The notes beneath the pieces were generated by a model. It saw only the letters and a program-made list of their open reading frames with translations, did not search any database and was not told the DNA's origin. Below are positions 34,454-41,061 of a DNA stretch of 51,691 nucleotides, in pieces. Position numbers and translations under genes: made by a program. This DNA is from an uncultured bacterium (lineage in GTDB: Bacteria; Bacillota; Clostridia; Oscillospirales; Ruminococcaceae), in NCBI GenBank assembly GCA_934875375.1, contig CAKXHL010000016.1, positions 1-51,691 of the forward strand. The letters run 5' to 3'. Position 1 is the stretch's first letter. Each line of letters starts with the position of its first letter.

Positions 34454-34873
34454 TTACAGAGATTTTTTCAAAATATTTTTCATAGCGGCCAGCCCGCGCT
34501 CAATGGAGCAGCAGATGCGGCTCCGGCCAACGCCCTCGGCTGCCGCGATCTCGGCCTTGCTCATGCCGAGAAGATAGTGCTGGTACACACGCCGGGCCTG
34601 CGTAGGCGGGAGCTGGGCCAGCGCGTCATAGAGGGCAAAGATGGTTTCCCGTGCCTCAATGTACTCGTCCGGGGTCATGGGCTGGCGGAGCACGTCGGCC
34701 TCAAAGCCGGGATCGGTGTCCAGCGAGCACTCGCCATTTCTGCGCTTCTGTCGCTTGTAGCTGTCGCACAGGCGGCCTCCCATAGAGAGGGTGGCGGCAA
34801 TCTCGTCCGAAACTTCCAGCATCACATTTTCGGTCATATAGGGGTAATACCGTTTCAGGTTGATAGTCGTCAT
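34454..34873 (-). CDS. Sigma-70 region 4-like regulator of Tn1549-type ICE
   Basis: 139 residues. The N-terminus MTTINLKRYYPYMTENVMLEVSDEIAATL is typical of the small sigma-like proteins carried by these elements. The C-terminal half has a helix-turn-helix of region 4 type: LPPTQARRVYQHYLLGMSKAEIAAAEGVGRSRICCSIERGLAAMKN. It lacks a normal region 2, so it may not act as a complete sigma factor. Start ATG 34873 is set by GGAGG six bases upstream; a longer frame to 35020 would cover palindrome copy 2 and a terminator. It is separated from the cargo genes by the attenuator-like leader. Confidence 0.82.
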   Translation of the reverse strand: MTTINLKRYYPYMTENVMLEVSDEIAATLSMGGRLCDSYKRQKRRNGECSLDTDPGFEADVLRQPMTPDEYIEARETIFALYDALAQLPPTQARRVYQHYLLGMSKAEIAAAEGVGRSRICCSIERGLAAMKNILKKSL

Positions 34874-34949
34874 AATTGTCCTCCATTTCAAAAGGTGGTT
34901 GGTGAGTGCGGATTGAAATGGAGAACAGGCGGCCCCCGGCACCTTGGAG

Positions 34950-34972
34950 CCTCTGGCCACCGTGACCAGAAG
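34950..34972. repeat. ICE palindrome copy 2
   Basis: Arms CCTCTGGCCA and TGACCAGAAG, centre CCG; 77 bases upstream of the sigma-like gene start, between it and a terminator. Confidence 0.9.
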
Positions 34973-34982
34973 CAGGGGCATA

Positions 34983-35017
34983 TAAAAACGTCCGCACAGC
35001 ATGACACTATGCGGACG
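34983..35017 (-). terminator. Terminator after the 32-codon leader ORF
   Basis: Minus strand: stem CGTCCGCA / TGCGGACG with a 13-base loop that can be partly closed, followed by five T (34984-34988). It lies 20 bases after the leader ORF stop and before the sigma-like gene, as in an attenuator. Confidence 0.8.
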
Positions 35018-35036
35018 CACGAAACAACATTTTCAC

Positions 35037-35135
35037 TTACATACTGACAGATTTCGCATCCACCGCCGGACTGATCCCATCGGACAGGCAGACTTTTTTT
35101 GGCAAGTTAGTAATACAGGAAATTAAAGATTGCAT
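35037..35135 (-). CDS. Short leader ORF of 32 codons
   Basis: The peptide starts MQSLISCITNLPKKV and ends DAKSVSM. The ATG at 35135 has a perfect GGAGGT site six bases upstream, but both lie in a hairpin (35132-35162): the site in the loop, the ATG in the stem. The frame ends 20 bases before a rho-independent terminator. It may be a regulatory leader peptide or a small protein. There is no membrane helix and no family known to me. AT content and placement link it to the two-component cargo or to control of the sigma-like gene. Confidence 0.55.
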   Translation of the reverse strand: MQSLISCITNLPKKVCLSDGISPAVDAKSVSM

Positions 35136-35203
35136 GACGGTACCTCCGATATACCGCCATGCAGTCAATATGGCGGCAGATTTGAACTTGCATCAAACCT
35201 ACC
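35132..35203 (-). promoter_or_regulatory. Leader RNA with mutually exclusive stems
   Basis: Three stems on the minus-strand RNA. P1: 35194-35203 with 35175-35184 (10 bp, including G-U). P2: 35170-35176 with 35154-35160 (CCGCCAT / ATGGCGG). P3: 35152-35162 with 35132-35142 (GCATGGCGGTA / TACCGTCATGC, one G-U), which holds the GGAGG in its loop and the ATG in its arm. P2 and P3 use the same bases, so only one can form: P2 frees the start site, P3 hides it. The remaining part of the 34874-35293 stretch holds palindrome copy 2, motif site C (35235-35250) and the lipoprotein terminator. Confidence 0.6.
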
Positions 35204-35234
35204 GTTGCAAAGTGTAAGTAAAATAAAACCAATA

Positions 35235-35250
35235 TGGAGTGTATATGAAA
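35235..35250 (-). repeat. Motif site C (two-component cassette repeat)
   Basis: TGGAGTGTATATGAAA on the plus strand, identical to site A at 37921 and close to site B at 36028. It is preceded by AAACCAATA as in site B. It lies beyond the lipoprotein terminator, without a visible promoter. Confidence 0.6.
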
Positions 35251-35279
35251 TGGCCGGTTCTCTCAACGAGAACCGGCCA
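35251..35279 (-). terminator. Terminator after the cargo lipoprotein
   Basis: Perfect 12-bp stem TGGCCGGTTCTC / GAGAACCGGCCA with a 5-base loop, 14 bases after the lipoprotein stop. The following bases (TTTCATATA) are only moderately T-rich. Confidence 0.7.
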
Positions 35280-35293
35280 AAGTGAGAAACTTA

Positions 35294-35962
35294 TTATTCG
35301 GTGGAACCATTGTTGAGCAAATTATCCGCTTCTTCCTGTGATATATTTCCCAATAAGACTTGCTGCTCCAAGCATTCCTGCACAGCTTTGGTAGCAGCGT
35401 CTGCGGTATCAAAATGGCCCAAATCAACTGTCGAACCGTCAGGTAAAGTAATGATTGTCGATCCGAGGGCAGACGCTGGTTCAGCGTTCCATGTTTCAGG
35501 GTCAAATGCGCCAGAAATGATACCACCGTTGGACAATTCCATAGATTTAGTAAAGTGATACCCCTCTTTCATAAGCGCAAGCTGATCCTGCCAGCCTTCA
35601 TACAGACTATCTACATCTTCCTGTGTCCATTCGCGACACACATAGCTGCCGTTGTCATCTTTGTAATAGAAGGATTTGTCCTTATTATCCGCCAGCTTTT
35701 GAATTTGGTCACGCTGTTGCTCCATCCAATCTTCAAATTCATCGATTTCCCAATACTCCAGTTGGGTATCGGATGGGCCTCCTGGCAAGCAGTTTTCATC
35801 GGCTACCGCATCTGATGTATCCTGGCCGATGTTCGTTGAAACAGGTTGGTTCTTTCCCGAATTACTCGGTATCTCTTGTGTGGAAGTGGCGTTTGCAGTA
35901 CACGCAGCCAAGATCAAGCAGCTAAACAAGGCAAGTGAGATGGCTATAAACGTTTTTTTCAT
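35294..35962 (-). CDS. Cargo lipoprotein of unknown function
   Basis: 222 residues. The signal peptide MKKTFIAISLALFSCLILAAC has a clear lipobox (LAAC), so the mature protein is lipid-anchored outside the membrane. The rest is acidic and Gln/Asp/Glu-rich (DEFEDWMEQQRDQIQKLADNKDKSFYYKD), with a C-terminal helix-rich segment (DTADAATKAVQECLEQQVLLGNISQEEADNLL). Start ATG 35962 has GGAGG nine bases before; a longer reading to 35992 has none. It has its own promoter with motif site B and lies just after the sensor kinase gene. It may sense or counter an envelope-acting compound; that is inference from context only. Confidence 0.82.
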   Translation of the reverse strand: MKKTFIAISLALFSCLILAACTANATSTQEIPSNSGKNQPVSTNIGQDTSDAVADENCLPGGPSDTQLEYWEIDEFEDWMEQQRDQIQKLADNKDKSFYYKDDNGSYVCREWTQEDVDSLYEGWQDQLALMKEGYHFTKSMELSNGGIISGAFDPETWNAEPASALGSTIITLPDGSTVDLGHFDTADAATKAVQECLEQQVLLGNISQEEADNLLNNGSTE

Positions 35963-36027
35963 AATATGACCTCCATAGTGATTATTACACATACCCTTCT
36001 GTGCAATGATAATCTACCATCTGTGTA

Positions 36028-36087
36028 TGGAGCATATATGAAACCAATATGGAAGTATATTTTATTTTCGCATAGGGATGGCATCAA
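36028..36087 (-). promoter_or_regulatory. Lipoprotein promoter with motif site B
   Basis: Minus strand: TTGATG (36082-36087), 17-base spacer, TAAAAT (36059-36064). Immediately downstream are two tandem near-copies of the cassette motif: TATGGAAGTATATTTT (36049-36064, overlapping the -10) and TGGAGCATATATGAAA (36028-36043). This location suits control by the response regulator. Confidence 0.65.
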
Positions 36088-36092
36088 GATCA

Positions 36093-37223
36093 TCAAAAAG
36101 TAATGGTAAACCGCATTCCCAATGGTTTTTGTATGGGTTCCAATGAGTAGGAAAGTTTCAAAGAATCTAAAATCGAGGCCACTATGTATAACCCAAGACC
36201 ATTACCGCCATCATTCTGGTTGCGGGCATAGTCGGGGCGATAAAATGGTTCAAATATATGTTTTAGATGCTCTGCTGAAATTGGCTCACATTCATTTTCG
36301 ACTATCAATTTACGGCCATCAATGCGGACAAAAATAGAGTGACCAGGCAAGGTATAAGCAACAGCATTGGAGAGAATATTTGAAAATGCTCTTGCAAATT
36401 TTTTTGGGGGCAAGGTAATTGTAAAGGTTTCAGGGAAAGCCTCTTGAAAGGAAATTCCATTTGCCTGAGCAATCAAGCGATATTGTTTACACAACTCTGA
36501 TAAATAGCAGTCTACGGCTAATGCTTGTGGTTCCTCCGCCGCCGTTGTGCCAAGTTTGGATGCGTCCAATACCTCTGAAATCATTTTACTGAGTTGTTCT
36601 GTTCGTTCTTTGCACAGTGGCAGATATTCTTCATAATCGCTGTATTTACCAACCTTTAAGATCATATTTTCCAACATGGCATTCAATGCTGTAACCGGAG
36701 TTTTTAGCTCATGGGATGCCGAACGCAGAAAGTCAATTTTTTGCTTTTCGGCTTCACTAACCTTATCTTTTTCCTCTTGCAGATGTTCAATCGTGCTCAA
36801 TAAATTTTGATATAGTTGGTTGATTTGATTGGCTAATATTCCAATCTCGTCATTGGTTGCAGTCTTACACGCTGCTTTGCGATCCAAAACAGCCATGTGA
36901 TTTGTTGCATCTAAAATACCCTTGATGGGATTTGTTATTGCTTTTGAAAAAAAGTAGGCACATAAAAGTGAAACTACAATACAAATTGCTATGGTATAGG
37001 GTAATGAGCGCAATATTGTGTGGGCTATTTCTGTATTTCTCGGAATGACAGCAGTCCTAATTGCTGATGACATCCCATCGACATAAGTTCCCTCTGATAG
37101 GACTGAATTTTCTCCCATCATCGGGGCGAGAAGATAAATCGTTCCGCTGGCAAGCATTGTTATGAGCAATAATAGCGCCAAGGTATAAATAAATATTTTG
37201 GGAAAGAGCTTTAACTTTTTCAT
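36093..37223 (-). CDS. Membrane sensor histidine kinase of the ICE cargo
   Basis: 376 residues. Two membrane helices (FIYTLALLLLITMLASGTIYLL, about 11-32; YTIAICIVVSLLCAYFFS, about 76-93) enclose a short 43-residue external loop, too small for a classical ligand domain. A HAMP region (ITNPIKGILDATNHM) leads to the HisKA box DFLRSASHELKTPVTAL (His near 173), then N box ILSNAVAY, G1 and G2 (NGLGLYIVASIL). The small loop suggests sensing of membrane stress or of a partner such as the lipoprotein. Four-base overlap with the response regulator gene. Confidence 0.9.
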   Translation of the reverse strand: MKKLKLFPKIFIYTLALLLLITMLASGTIYLLAPMMGENSVLSEGTYVDGMSSAIRTAVIPRNTEIAHTILRSLPYTIAICIVVSLLCAYFFSKAITNPIKGILDATNHMAVLDRKAACKTATNDEIGILANQINQLYQNLLSTIEHLQEEKDKVSEAEKQKIDFLRSASHELKTPVTALNAMLENMILKVGKYSDYEEYLPLCKERTEQLSKMISEVLDASKLGTTAAEEPQALAVDCYLSELCKQYRLIAQANGISFQEAFPETFTITLPPKKFARAFSNILSNAVAYTLPGHSIFVRIDGRKLIVENECEPISAEHLKHIFEPFYRPDYARNQNDGGNGLGLYIVASILDSLKLSYSLEPIQKPLGMRFTITF

Positions 37224-37885
37224 GTTTCTACCTCAAATTTATACCCGATCCCTTTCACCGTAACAATACAATCAAGGCGAAGTTTTTTGCGTAAGTTCTT
37301 AATGTATGTATCAATGATACGATCAATAATAGGGTAATCGGCCCCCCATAGACTATCCAGCATTTGAGATCGAGTAAGCACTAAACCTTTGTGTTCAATC
37401 AGGAGCTTTAGCAAATCAATTTCTTTTGGGGTAATGTCAATTTTTCCCTCGGGGCCTTTAGCTGTGTATCCAGAGAAATCAACTGTTACATCCCCAAAAG
37501 TCATAATATCAGGCGTAACTGTTTGCCCGCTTCGCCGTAGGAGGGCAGTAACTCGCCGCCCAAGAAGAACCATTGAAAAAGGTTTTGTGATGTAGTCATC
37601 AGCCTGTTCATCGAAACTTGTAACTTGAGTATATTCATCACCGATTGCGGTGAGCATGAGGATTGGCACAGAGCTTTTTTGTCTAATCGTATGCAACACA
37701 GCAAGTCCCGTCTTTTGAGGAATCATAATATCCAAAATAATCAGATCAATACTACTGCACTCAAAAAGTTGTAATGCTTCATCACCATCATAGGCCGAAA
37801 GCATTCGGTGTCCAAAAGATTTTAGATATTCGGAAACGGCGTCATTTGTTTGTCTATCATCTTCCACAATCATTATCGTTGCCAT
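37220..37885 (-). CDS. OmpR-family response regulator of the ICE cargo
   Basis: 221 residues. The receiver domain has acidic pocket VEDDRQ, phospho-Asp in DLIILDIMIPQKTG (D near 52) and Lys in DDYITKPFSM. The winged-helix DNA-binding domain has ITPKEIDLLKLLIEHKGLVLTRSQMLDSLWG and RIIDTYIKNLRKKLR, as in OmpR/PhoB. AAGGAGG before ATG 37885. It is the first gene of the cassette, followed by the kinase (overlap) and lipoprotein. Its promoter carries motif site A, so autoregulation is likely. Codon and base composition are clearly more AT-rich than the flanking ICE genes. Confidence 0.92.
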   Translation of the reverse strand: MATIMIVEDDRQTNDAVSEYLKSFGHRMLSAYDGDEALQLFECSSIDLIILDIMIPQKTGLAVLHTIRQKSSVPILMLTAIGDEYTQVTSFDEQADDYITKPFSMVLLGRRVTALLRRSGQTVTPDIMTFGDVTVDFSGYTAKGPEGKIDITPKEIDLLKLLIEHKGLVLTRSQMLDSLWGADYPIIDRIIDTYIKNLRKKLRLDCIVTVKGIGYKFEVET

Positions 37886-37920
37886 AAAAACACCTCCTTG
37901 TGTAGTCTACCCTTAACTTG

Positions 37921-37977
37921 TGGAGTGTATATGAAATTACCCAAAAACATTATATCTCCATTATCTGTGTCAATCAA
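37921..37977 (-). promoter_or_regulatory. Response-regulator promoter with motif site A
   Basis: Minus strand: TTGATT (37972-37977), 17-base spacer, TATAAT (37949-37954). The motif TGGAGTGTATATGAAA (plus sense, 37921-37936) lies 12 bases downstream of the -10, near the transcript start. Confidence 0.75.
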
Positions 37978-38066
37978 TGTTGCGTAGTGAAATTAAATAC
38001 TACTTATCATAAAATTGTATTTCGTTCTCATATACAAACCTGAAATGTAGAATAATATAGGGTGAT

Positions 38067-38426
38067 ATGAGAATGTACCAAGATGAAAGACGGCTCGACT
38101 TCCACGCATTAGGCCGGGAGATCAAGCGCAAAAGAGAGGCAAAAGGCTGGACACAGGAATACCTCGCGCAGCTCGTTGACCGCACACCTCGTTCTATTAT
38201 GTATTTTGAAAATCGTGGTCAGCATCCGAGCCTAAATGCCTTTTACCAAATGGTAACGATGTTCGGTATCTCCGTGGATGAATACTTTTATCCCGATATG
38301 GGAGCCGATGAAGCCGCAAAGAAGCGGATCGGTATTCTGCTTAATTCTCTCAGCGAGAACGAACTACGGCTTGTCGAGGGGATTATCAACGCAATCATAG
38401 AAAACCGCGAAACGGAGGGAGCGTAA
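38067..38426 (+). CDS. XRE-family transcriptional regulator
   Basis: 119 residues. A Cro/C1-type helix-turn-helix is at residues about 15-65: LGREIKRKREAKGWTQEYLAQLVDRTPRSIMYFENRGQHPSLNAFYQMVTMFGISVDEYF. A short C-terminal helical part (EAAKKRIGILLNSLSENELRLVEGIINAI) fits dimerisation. Such regulators sit beside the mobility genes of Tn1549-like ICEs and probably repress transfer. It is the only plus-strand gene of the ICE in the window, divergent from the two-component cassette. Start at 38067 or 38073 (both ATG). Confidence 0.88.
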   Translation: MRMYQDERRLDFHALGREIKRKREAKGWTQEYLAQLVDRTPRSIMYFENRGQHPSLNAFYQMVTMFGISVDEYFYPDMGADEAAKKRIGILLNSLSENELRLVEGIINAIIENRETEGA

Positions 38427-38454
38427 GAAACGGCGCTGCCTCCGTTTTTCGCGG

Positions 38455-38557
38455 GGGTTCCGGGGGAGCGCGTTAGCGGCAAGCAAGGCAAGTGTATTGA
38501 CACTTGCAATTTCCACGTTGCGGAAATGCTTGTTGGGGTGCCCCCAAACCCGCTGGA
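38455..38557. other. Candidate origin of transfer (oriT)
   Basis: Between the XRE gene and the relaxase end. Perfect hairpin CAAGTGT-ATTG-ACACTTG (38489-38506) is followed directly by TTTCC-ACGTTGC-GGAAA and then GGGGTGCCCCC. Tandem inverted repeats beside a relaxase gene are typical of oriT, but the nick site is not identified and an origin near mobC would be equally normal. Confidence 0.4.
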
Positions 38558-38580
38558 CTTCTGGCCATCGTGACCAGAAG
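38558..38580. repeat. ICE palindrome copy 3
   Basis: Arms CTTCTGGCCA and TGACCAGAAG, centre TCG; 23 bases after the relaxase stop, beside the candidate oriT. Confidence 0.9.
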
Positions 38581-38603
38581 AAATGTTGTCTGCGTCGCCG
38601 TCC

Positions 38604-40013
38604 CTAACGGGCCTGCTCCTTATTGCGCTGGCTGTCCGTCAGCCCGCGCAGGTGATCCACGCTGCCCTTAACCGCCACCAGCTCCCGCATATCCTGCTGG
38701 GCCTTGCGGTATTCCCAATAAAGAGCCTTTTTCCGCGCTGCCAGTTGGCGGCGTTTTTCTTTTAGTACGTCCATTTTGGGGAGCTTCTCGCCACCCAGCA
38801 ACTCGGCCATTGTCGCCTTGGCCGCCCGGTAGTCGGCCAGTTCCGCCTCATGCTCGGCAAGGTATTTCCGGCTGTACTTGGCGGCCTTGTACCCATCGAA
38901 CGCGGGGCGGGTCTTGGCGTACTGCACCACGGCGGCCATCAGATCGGATACGCGGGAAAGCTCCGCCTCGGTCTGCTGAATGTCCCCGGCCAGCGTGTGA
39001 AACCGTTCCGTGGCAGCGTCGGTCTTTACGGCCAAATCGTCATATTCAAAGAGCTGGTGCTCTTTCAGATATTGCAGCGCGGCAGCCATCTGTTTGAGGT
39101 TATACACCTTGGCCCAGCGTTCATAGGCGGGGCCTTTGCCCTGACGCATCCTCTCCTGAATATCAATCAGCAGATTGACACGGCGGGGTGCGGGCGCTTT
39201 CCGCGCCGTGGCCGTTCGTGTGGGAGCCTTGCCGTCAATGACGGCCTGCACGTCCTCGGGGCCGTAGCCGTCCCCCAGCGTGGCCGCCCGGAAACGGGCC
39301 GCCCGCTGTTGCCCTGGCACAAGGAATGAGATTACACCGCCGCGCCCGTGCTTGACCTGTATGCCTGCCGTTTCCATGCGCCGGAGAAAATCTGCGAAGT
39401 CCACGGGGCGCTCCGTCAGGGCCGCGTCAATGGCAAGGCGAATCTGTTCTTTCTGTGAGAGCTTTTGATTTTCGCCCAGCCATTGACCGTAGTGCAGATA
39501 CCGTCCCTTGCTGTGGAGCTTGGGATTTGCAATCACGGATAGGTCGTGCTCCAGACATACCCGGTCAGACAGCCGCCGCAGGGAGAACGAGGATCCGATG
39601 AAGTTGCGGAACTTCCGGGAGCGGTCATAGGCGGTGGAATTGTAGTAAATGTGATTATGAATGTGCTCTTTGTCTATATGGGTACAGACGAAGAATTGAT
39701 ACTTGCCCTTTGTCCAGCGCATCGCCGTTTCATAGCCGATGCGGTTGGCCTCCTCCGCCGTCACCTCACCGTGAGGGAACGCCTGCCGGATCTGGTAGCA
39801 CAGCGCCCCGTGTCCGGCCCTGCGGTCGGTTTCGCCCTGATACTGATTTTTGACCAGCATGAACTCGGCGTGTGCCGTGGCCGGATCGCAGAGGTAGGAG
39901 GAAACGGCCCCCAGCTTTTCCGGGTTCAGCCCATAGTCGAAGCGGTCTTTCAGACTTTGCAGGGCCGTCCGCTTATCGGCCCGCTTGTGGGATTTGAGGT
40001 AGGTCGTGGCCGT
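38604..40013 (-). CDS. ICE relaxase with apparent ACG start
   Basis: 469 residues if translation starts at ACG 40013, giving (M)ATTYLKSHKRADKRTALQSLKDRFDYGLNPEKL. The N-terminal Tyr (TTYL) and the metal motif THIDKEHIHNHIYYN (near residue 108) are those of MOB-type relaxases; the C-terminal half is a long coiled coil ending DSQRNKEQAR. It nicks oriT and leads the strand into the recipient. AGGAGGG lies seven bases before the ACG, exactly where an ATG is expected, and no ATG, GTG or TTG lies in frame upstream. Starting at the first ATG (39860) would lose 51 residues, including the likely catalytic Tyr. Either ACG works weakly or the gene is crippled. Confidence 0.85.
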   Translation of the reverse strand, partial: TATTYLKSHKRADKRTALQSLKDRFDYGLNPEKLGAVSSYLCDPATAHAEFMLVKNQYQGETDRRAGHGALCYQIRQAFPHGEVTAEEANRIGYETAMRWTKGKYQFFVCTHIDKEHIHNHIYYNSTAYDRSRKFRNFIGSSFSLRRLSDRVCLEHDLSVIANPKLHSKGRYLHYGQWLGENQKLSQKEQIRLAIDAALTERPVDFADFLRRMETAGIQVKHGRGGVISFLVPGQQRAARFRAATLGDGYGPEDVQAVIDGKAPTRTATARKAPAPRRVNLLIDIQERMRQGKGPAYERWAKVYNLKQMAAALQYLKEHQLFEYDDLAVKTDAATERFHTLAGDIQQTEAELSRVSDLMAAVVQYAKTRPAFDGYKAAKYSRKYLAEHEAELADYRAAKATMAELLGGEKLPKMDVLKEKRRQLAARKKALYWEYRKAQQDMRELVAVKGSVDHLRGLTDSQRNKEQAR

Positions 40014-40072
40014 AGACAGCCCTCCTTTCCATACGACAAACGGCGGATGGGATCAGCCGCCGTTTTCTGCAT

Positions 40073-40095
40073 CTTCTGGCCACCGTGACCAGAAC
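40073..40095. repeat. ICE palindrome copy 4
   Basis: Arms CTTCTGGCCA and TGACCAGAAC, centre CCG. It directly touches the stop codon of the CD1845-type gene (40096-40098). Confidence 0.9.
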
Positions 40096-40389
40096 TCAGC
40101 CCATGATGAAGCCCCGCAGGGAGCCGTTCAGCTCGTCCAGCTTGGCAAGCAGCCATCCGGCCAGCGCAGGCAGGCCAAAGGGTGAAATGGCAAGCGCCAT
40201 CAGCAGCCCCGCGATCCCCGTGGAAATGTCTTTCTCCACAAACAGCATCAGGACACTCAGCAGCCCCAGCACCGACGCGAGGATGGAGAGCAAACCAGCG
40301 GAAAGACTCAGCAGGAACGAGAGCACGGCCACAAGCAGGGTCAGCACCAACACAAAGGGAGCGGCAAGGATTTTGAATATAATCCGCAT
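40096..40389 (-). CDS. CD1845-type small membrane protein
   Basis: 97 residues, MRIIFKILAAPFVLVLTLLVAVLSFLLSLSAGLLSILASVLGLLSVLMLF..., nearly all hydrophobic, with two or three membrane helices and a tail ending LDELNGSLRGFIMG. This is the pattern of the CD1845 family found next to relaxases in clostridial ICEs; its function is unknown, perhaps in mating-pair membrane assembly or surface exclusion. Start ATG 40389 is set by AGGAGG nine bases upstream. It has its own promoter at 40421-40449 sharing a box with the recombinase promoter. Confidence 0.82.
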   Translation of the reverse strand: MRIIFKILAAPFVLVLTLLVAVLSFLLSLSAGLLSILASVLGLLSVLMLFVEKDISTGIAGLLMALAISPFGLPALAGWLLAKLDELNGSLRGFIMG

Positions 40390-40420
40390 AGGGGGTTCCT
40401 CCTTTTTCCTGTATATGTCT

Positions 40421-40459
40421 ATTATAACTCTGAAAAAATCGGCACTCAAGGATGTCCCG
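40421..40459 (-). promoter_or_regulatory. CD1845-type gene promoter with shared upstream box
   Basis: Minus strand: TTGAGT (40444-40449), 17-base spacer, TATAAT (40421-40426). The box CTCAAGGATGTCCCG (plus sense, 40445-40459) is the same as at the recombinase promoter. Palindrome copy 5 lies just upstream. Confidence 0.8.
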
Positions 40460-40469
40460 GCCCTCCGCA

Positions 40470-40492
40470 CTTCTGGTCGCAATGACCAGAAG
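40470..40492. repeat. ICE palindrome copy 5
   Basis: Arms CTTCTGGTC and GACCAGAAG, centre GCAAT, so this copy has fully paired arms. It lies upstream of the shared-box promoter and 41 bases after the mobC stop. Confidence 0.85.
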
Positions 40493-40533
40493 CAGGGACA
40501 GCCGGGGAACGGCGCGGGGCCGTTCCCCCTGTG

Positions 40534-40881
40534 TCACATCGTTACAATGGCGGAGAGCTGGGCCAGCAGATCAGACAGCGGCCCCCACAGGTCGGCATAG
40601 TCCTTTTGCAGACGTTTCAGCTCGTCCGGGTATAGGCCGCCGTAGCTGTTGGCATGGATGGCCGCCTGATTGAGATTGTTTGCACAGCGCCGCTGGAGCG
40701 ACACAAGCTCCTTGACGGGTTCAAGGTCAACGTGGAGCACATAGCCGCCCAGCGCCATTTTTCGGATATAGGCGCTCATGTTGCGGATGCCCGCCTCGGC
40801 CATGCGCTCCCGAATGACCTCCAGCTCGTCAGGCCGTACCCACACATAGATGGGGACGCTGCGGACGCGCTTCTTTGTCAA
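40534..40881 (-). CDS. MobC-like relaxosome accessory protein
   Basis: 115 residues: VPIYVWVRPDELEVIRERMAEAGIRNMSAYIRKMALGGYVLHVDLEPVKELVSLQRRCANNLNQ, a ribbon-helix-helix-type DNA-binding start followed by the MobC pattern RRCANNLNQAAIHAN. It helps the relaxase load at oriT. TTG start at 40881 overlaps the TGA of the preceding small gene (GTTGA), so it is translationally coupled. It is more complete than the MobC at 1-275 and differs from it, so the two mobile elements are not recent copies of each other. Confidence 0.88.
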   Translation of the reverse strand: MTKKRVRSVPIYVWVRPDELEVIRERMAEAGIRNMSAYIRKMALGGYVLHVDLEPVKELVSLQRRCANNLNQAAIHANSYGGLYPDELKRLQKDYADLWGPLSDLLAQLSAIVTM

Positions 40882-41051
40882 CGCTCCTCACGCTCCCGGC
40901 TGCGGCGCTTGGGCGGATGTTCCCGTACCTTGTCCAGCGGCTTATCCTCCGGGGGCGGCACAGGCAGATTGTTGATGATGCCGTCAATCTGATTATAGTT
41001 CTGCTCCATAGAAAGCTCGGCGTTCTTGTTGGGATTGCGTTCCTGCTCCAT
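40878..41051 (-). CDS. Small ICE protein, possibly DUF4316-like
   Basis: 57 residues, MEQERNPNKNAELSMEQNYNQIDGIINNLPVPPPEDKPLDKVREHPP and a very basic end (RRSREREER). The NAELSMEQNYNQIDGIINN stretch resembles what I remember of DUF4316 proteins in Tn1549-like elements; function unknown. ATG 41051 has AGGAGG six bases before. Its stop overlaps the mobC TTG start. Confidence 0.7.
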   Translation of the reverse strand: MEQERNPNKNAELSMEQNYNQIDGIINNLPVPPPEDKPLDKVREHPPKRRSREREER

Positions 41052-41061
41052 AAATGTCCTC

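Noticed and set aside
33946..34485. 179-codon plus-strand frame in the ICE spacer
   Set aside because: No ribosome site, overlaps open frames on the other strand, and runs through a palindrome and a structured element; product has no recognisable features.
35175..35203. tRNA-like T-arm (GTTCAAATC)
   Set aside because: No acceptor, D-arm or anticodon stem can be built around it; the bases fit better in the 10-bp P1 stem.
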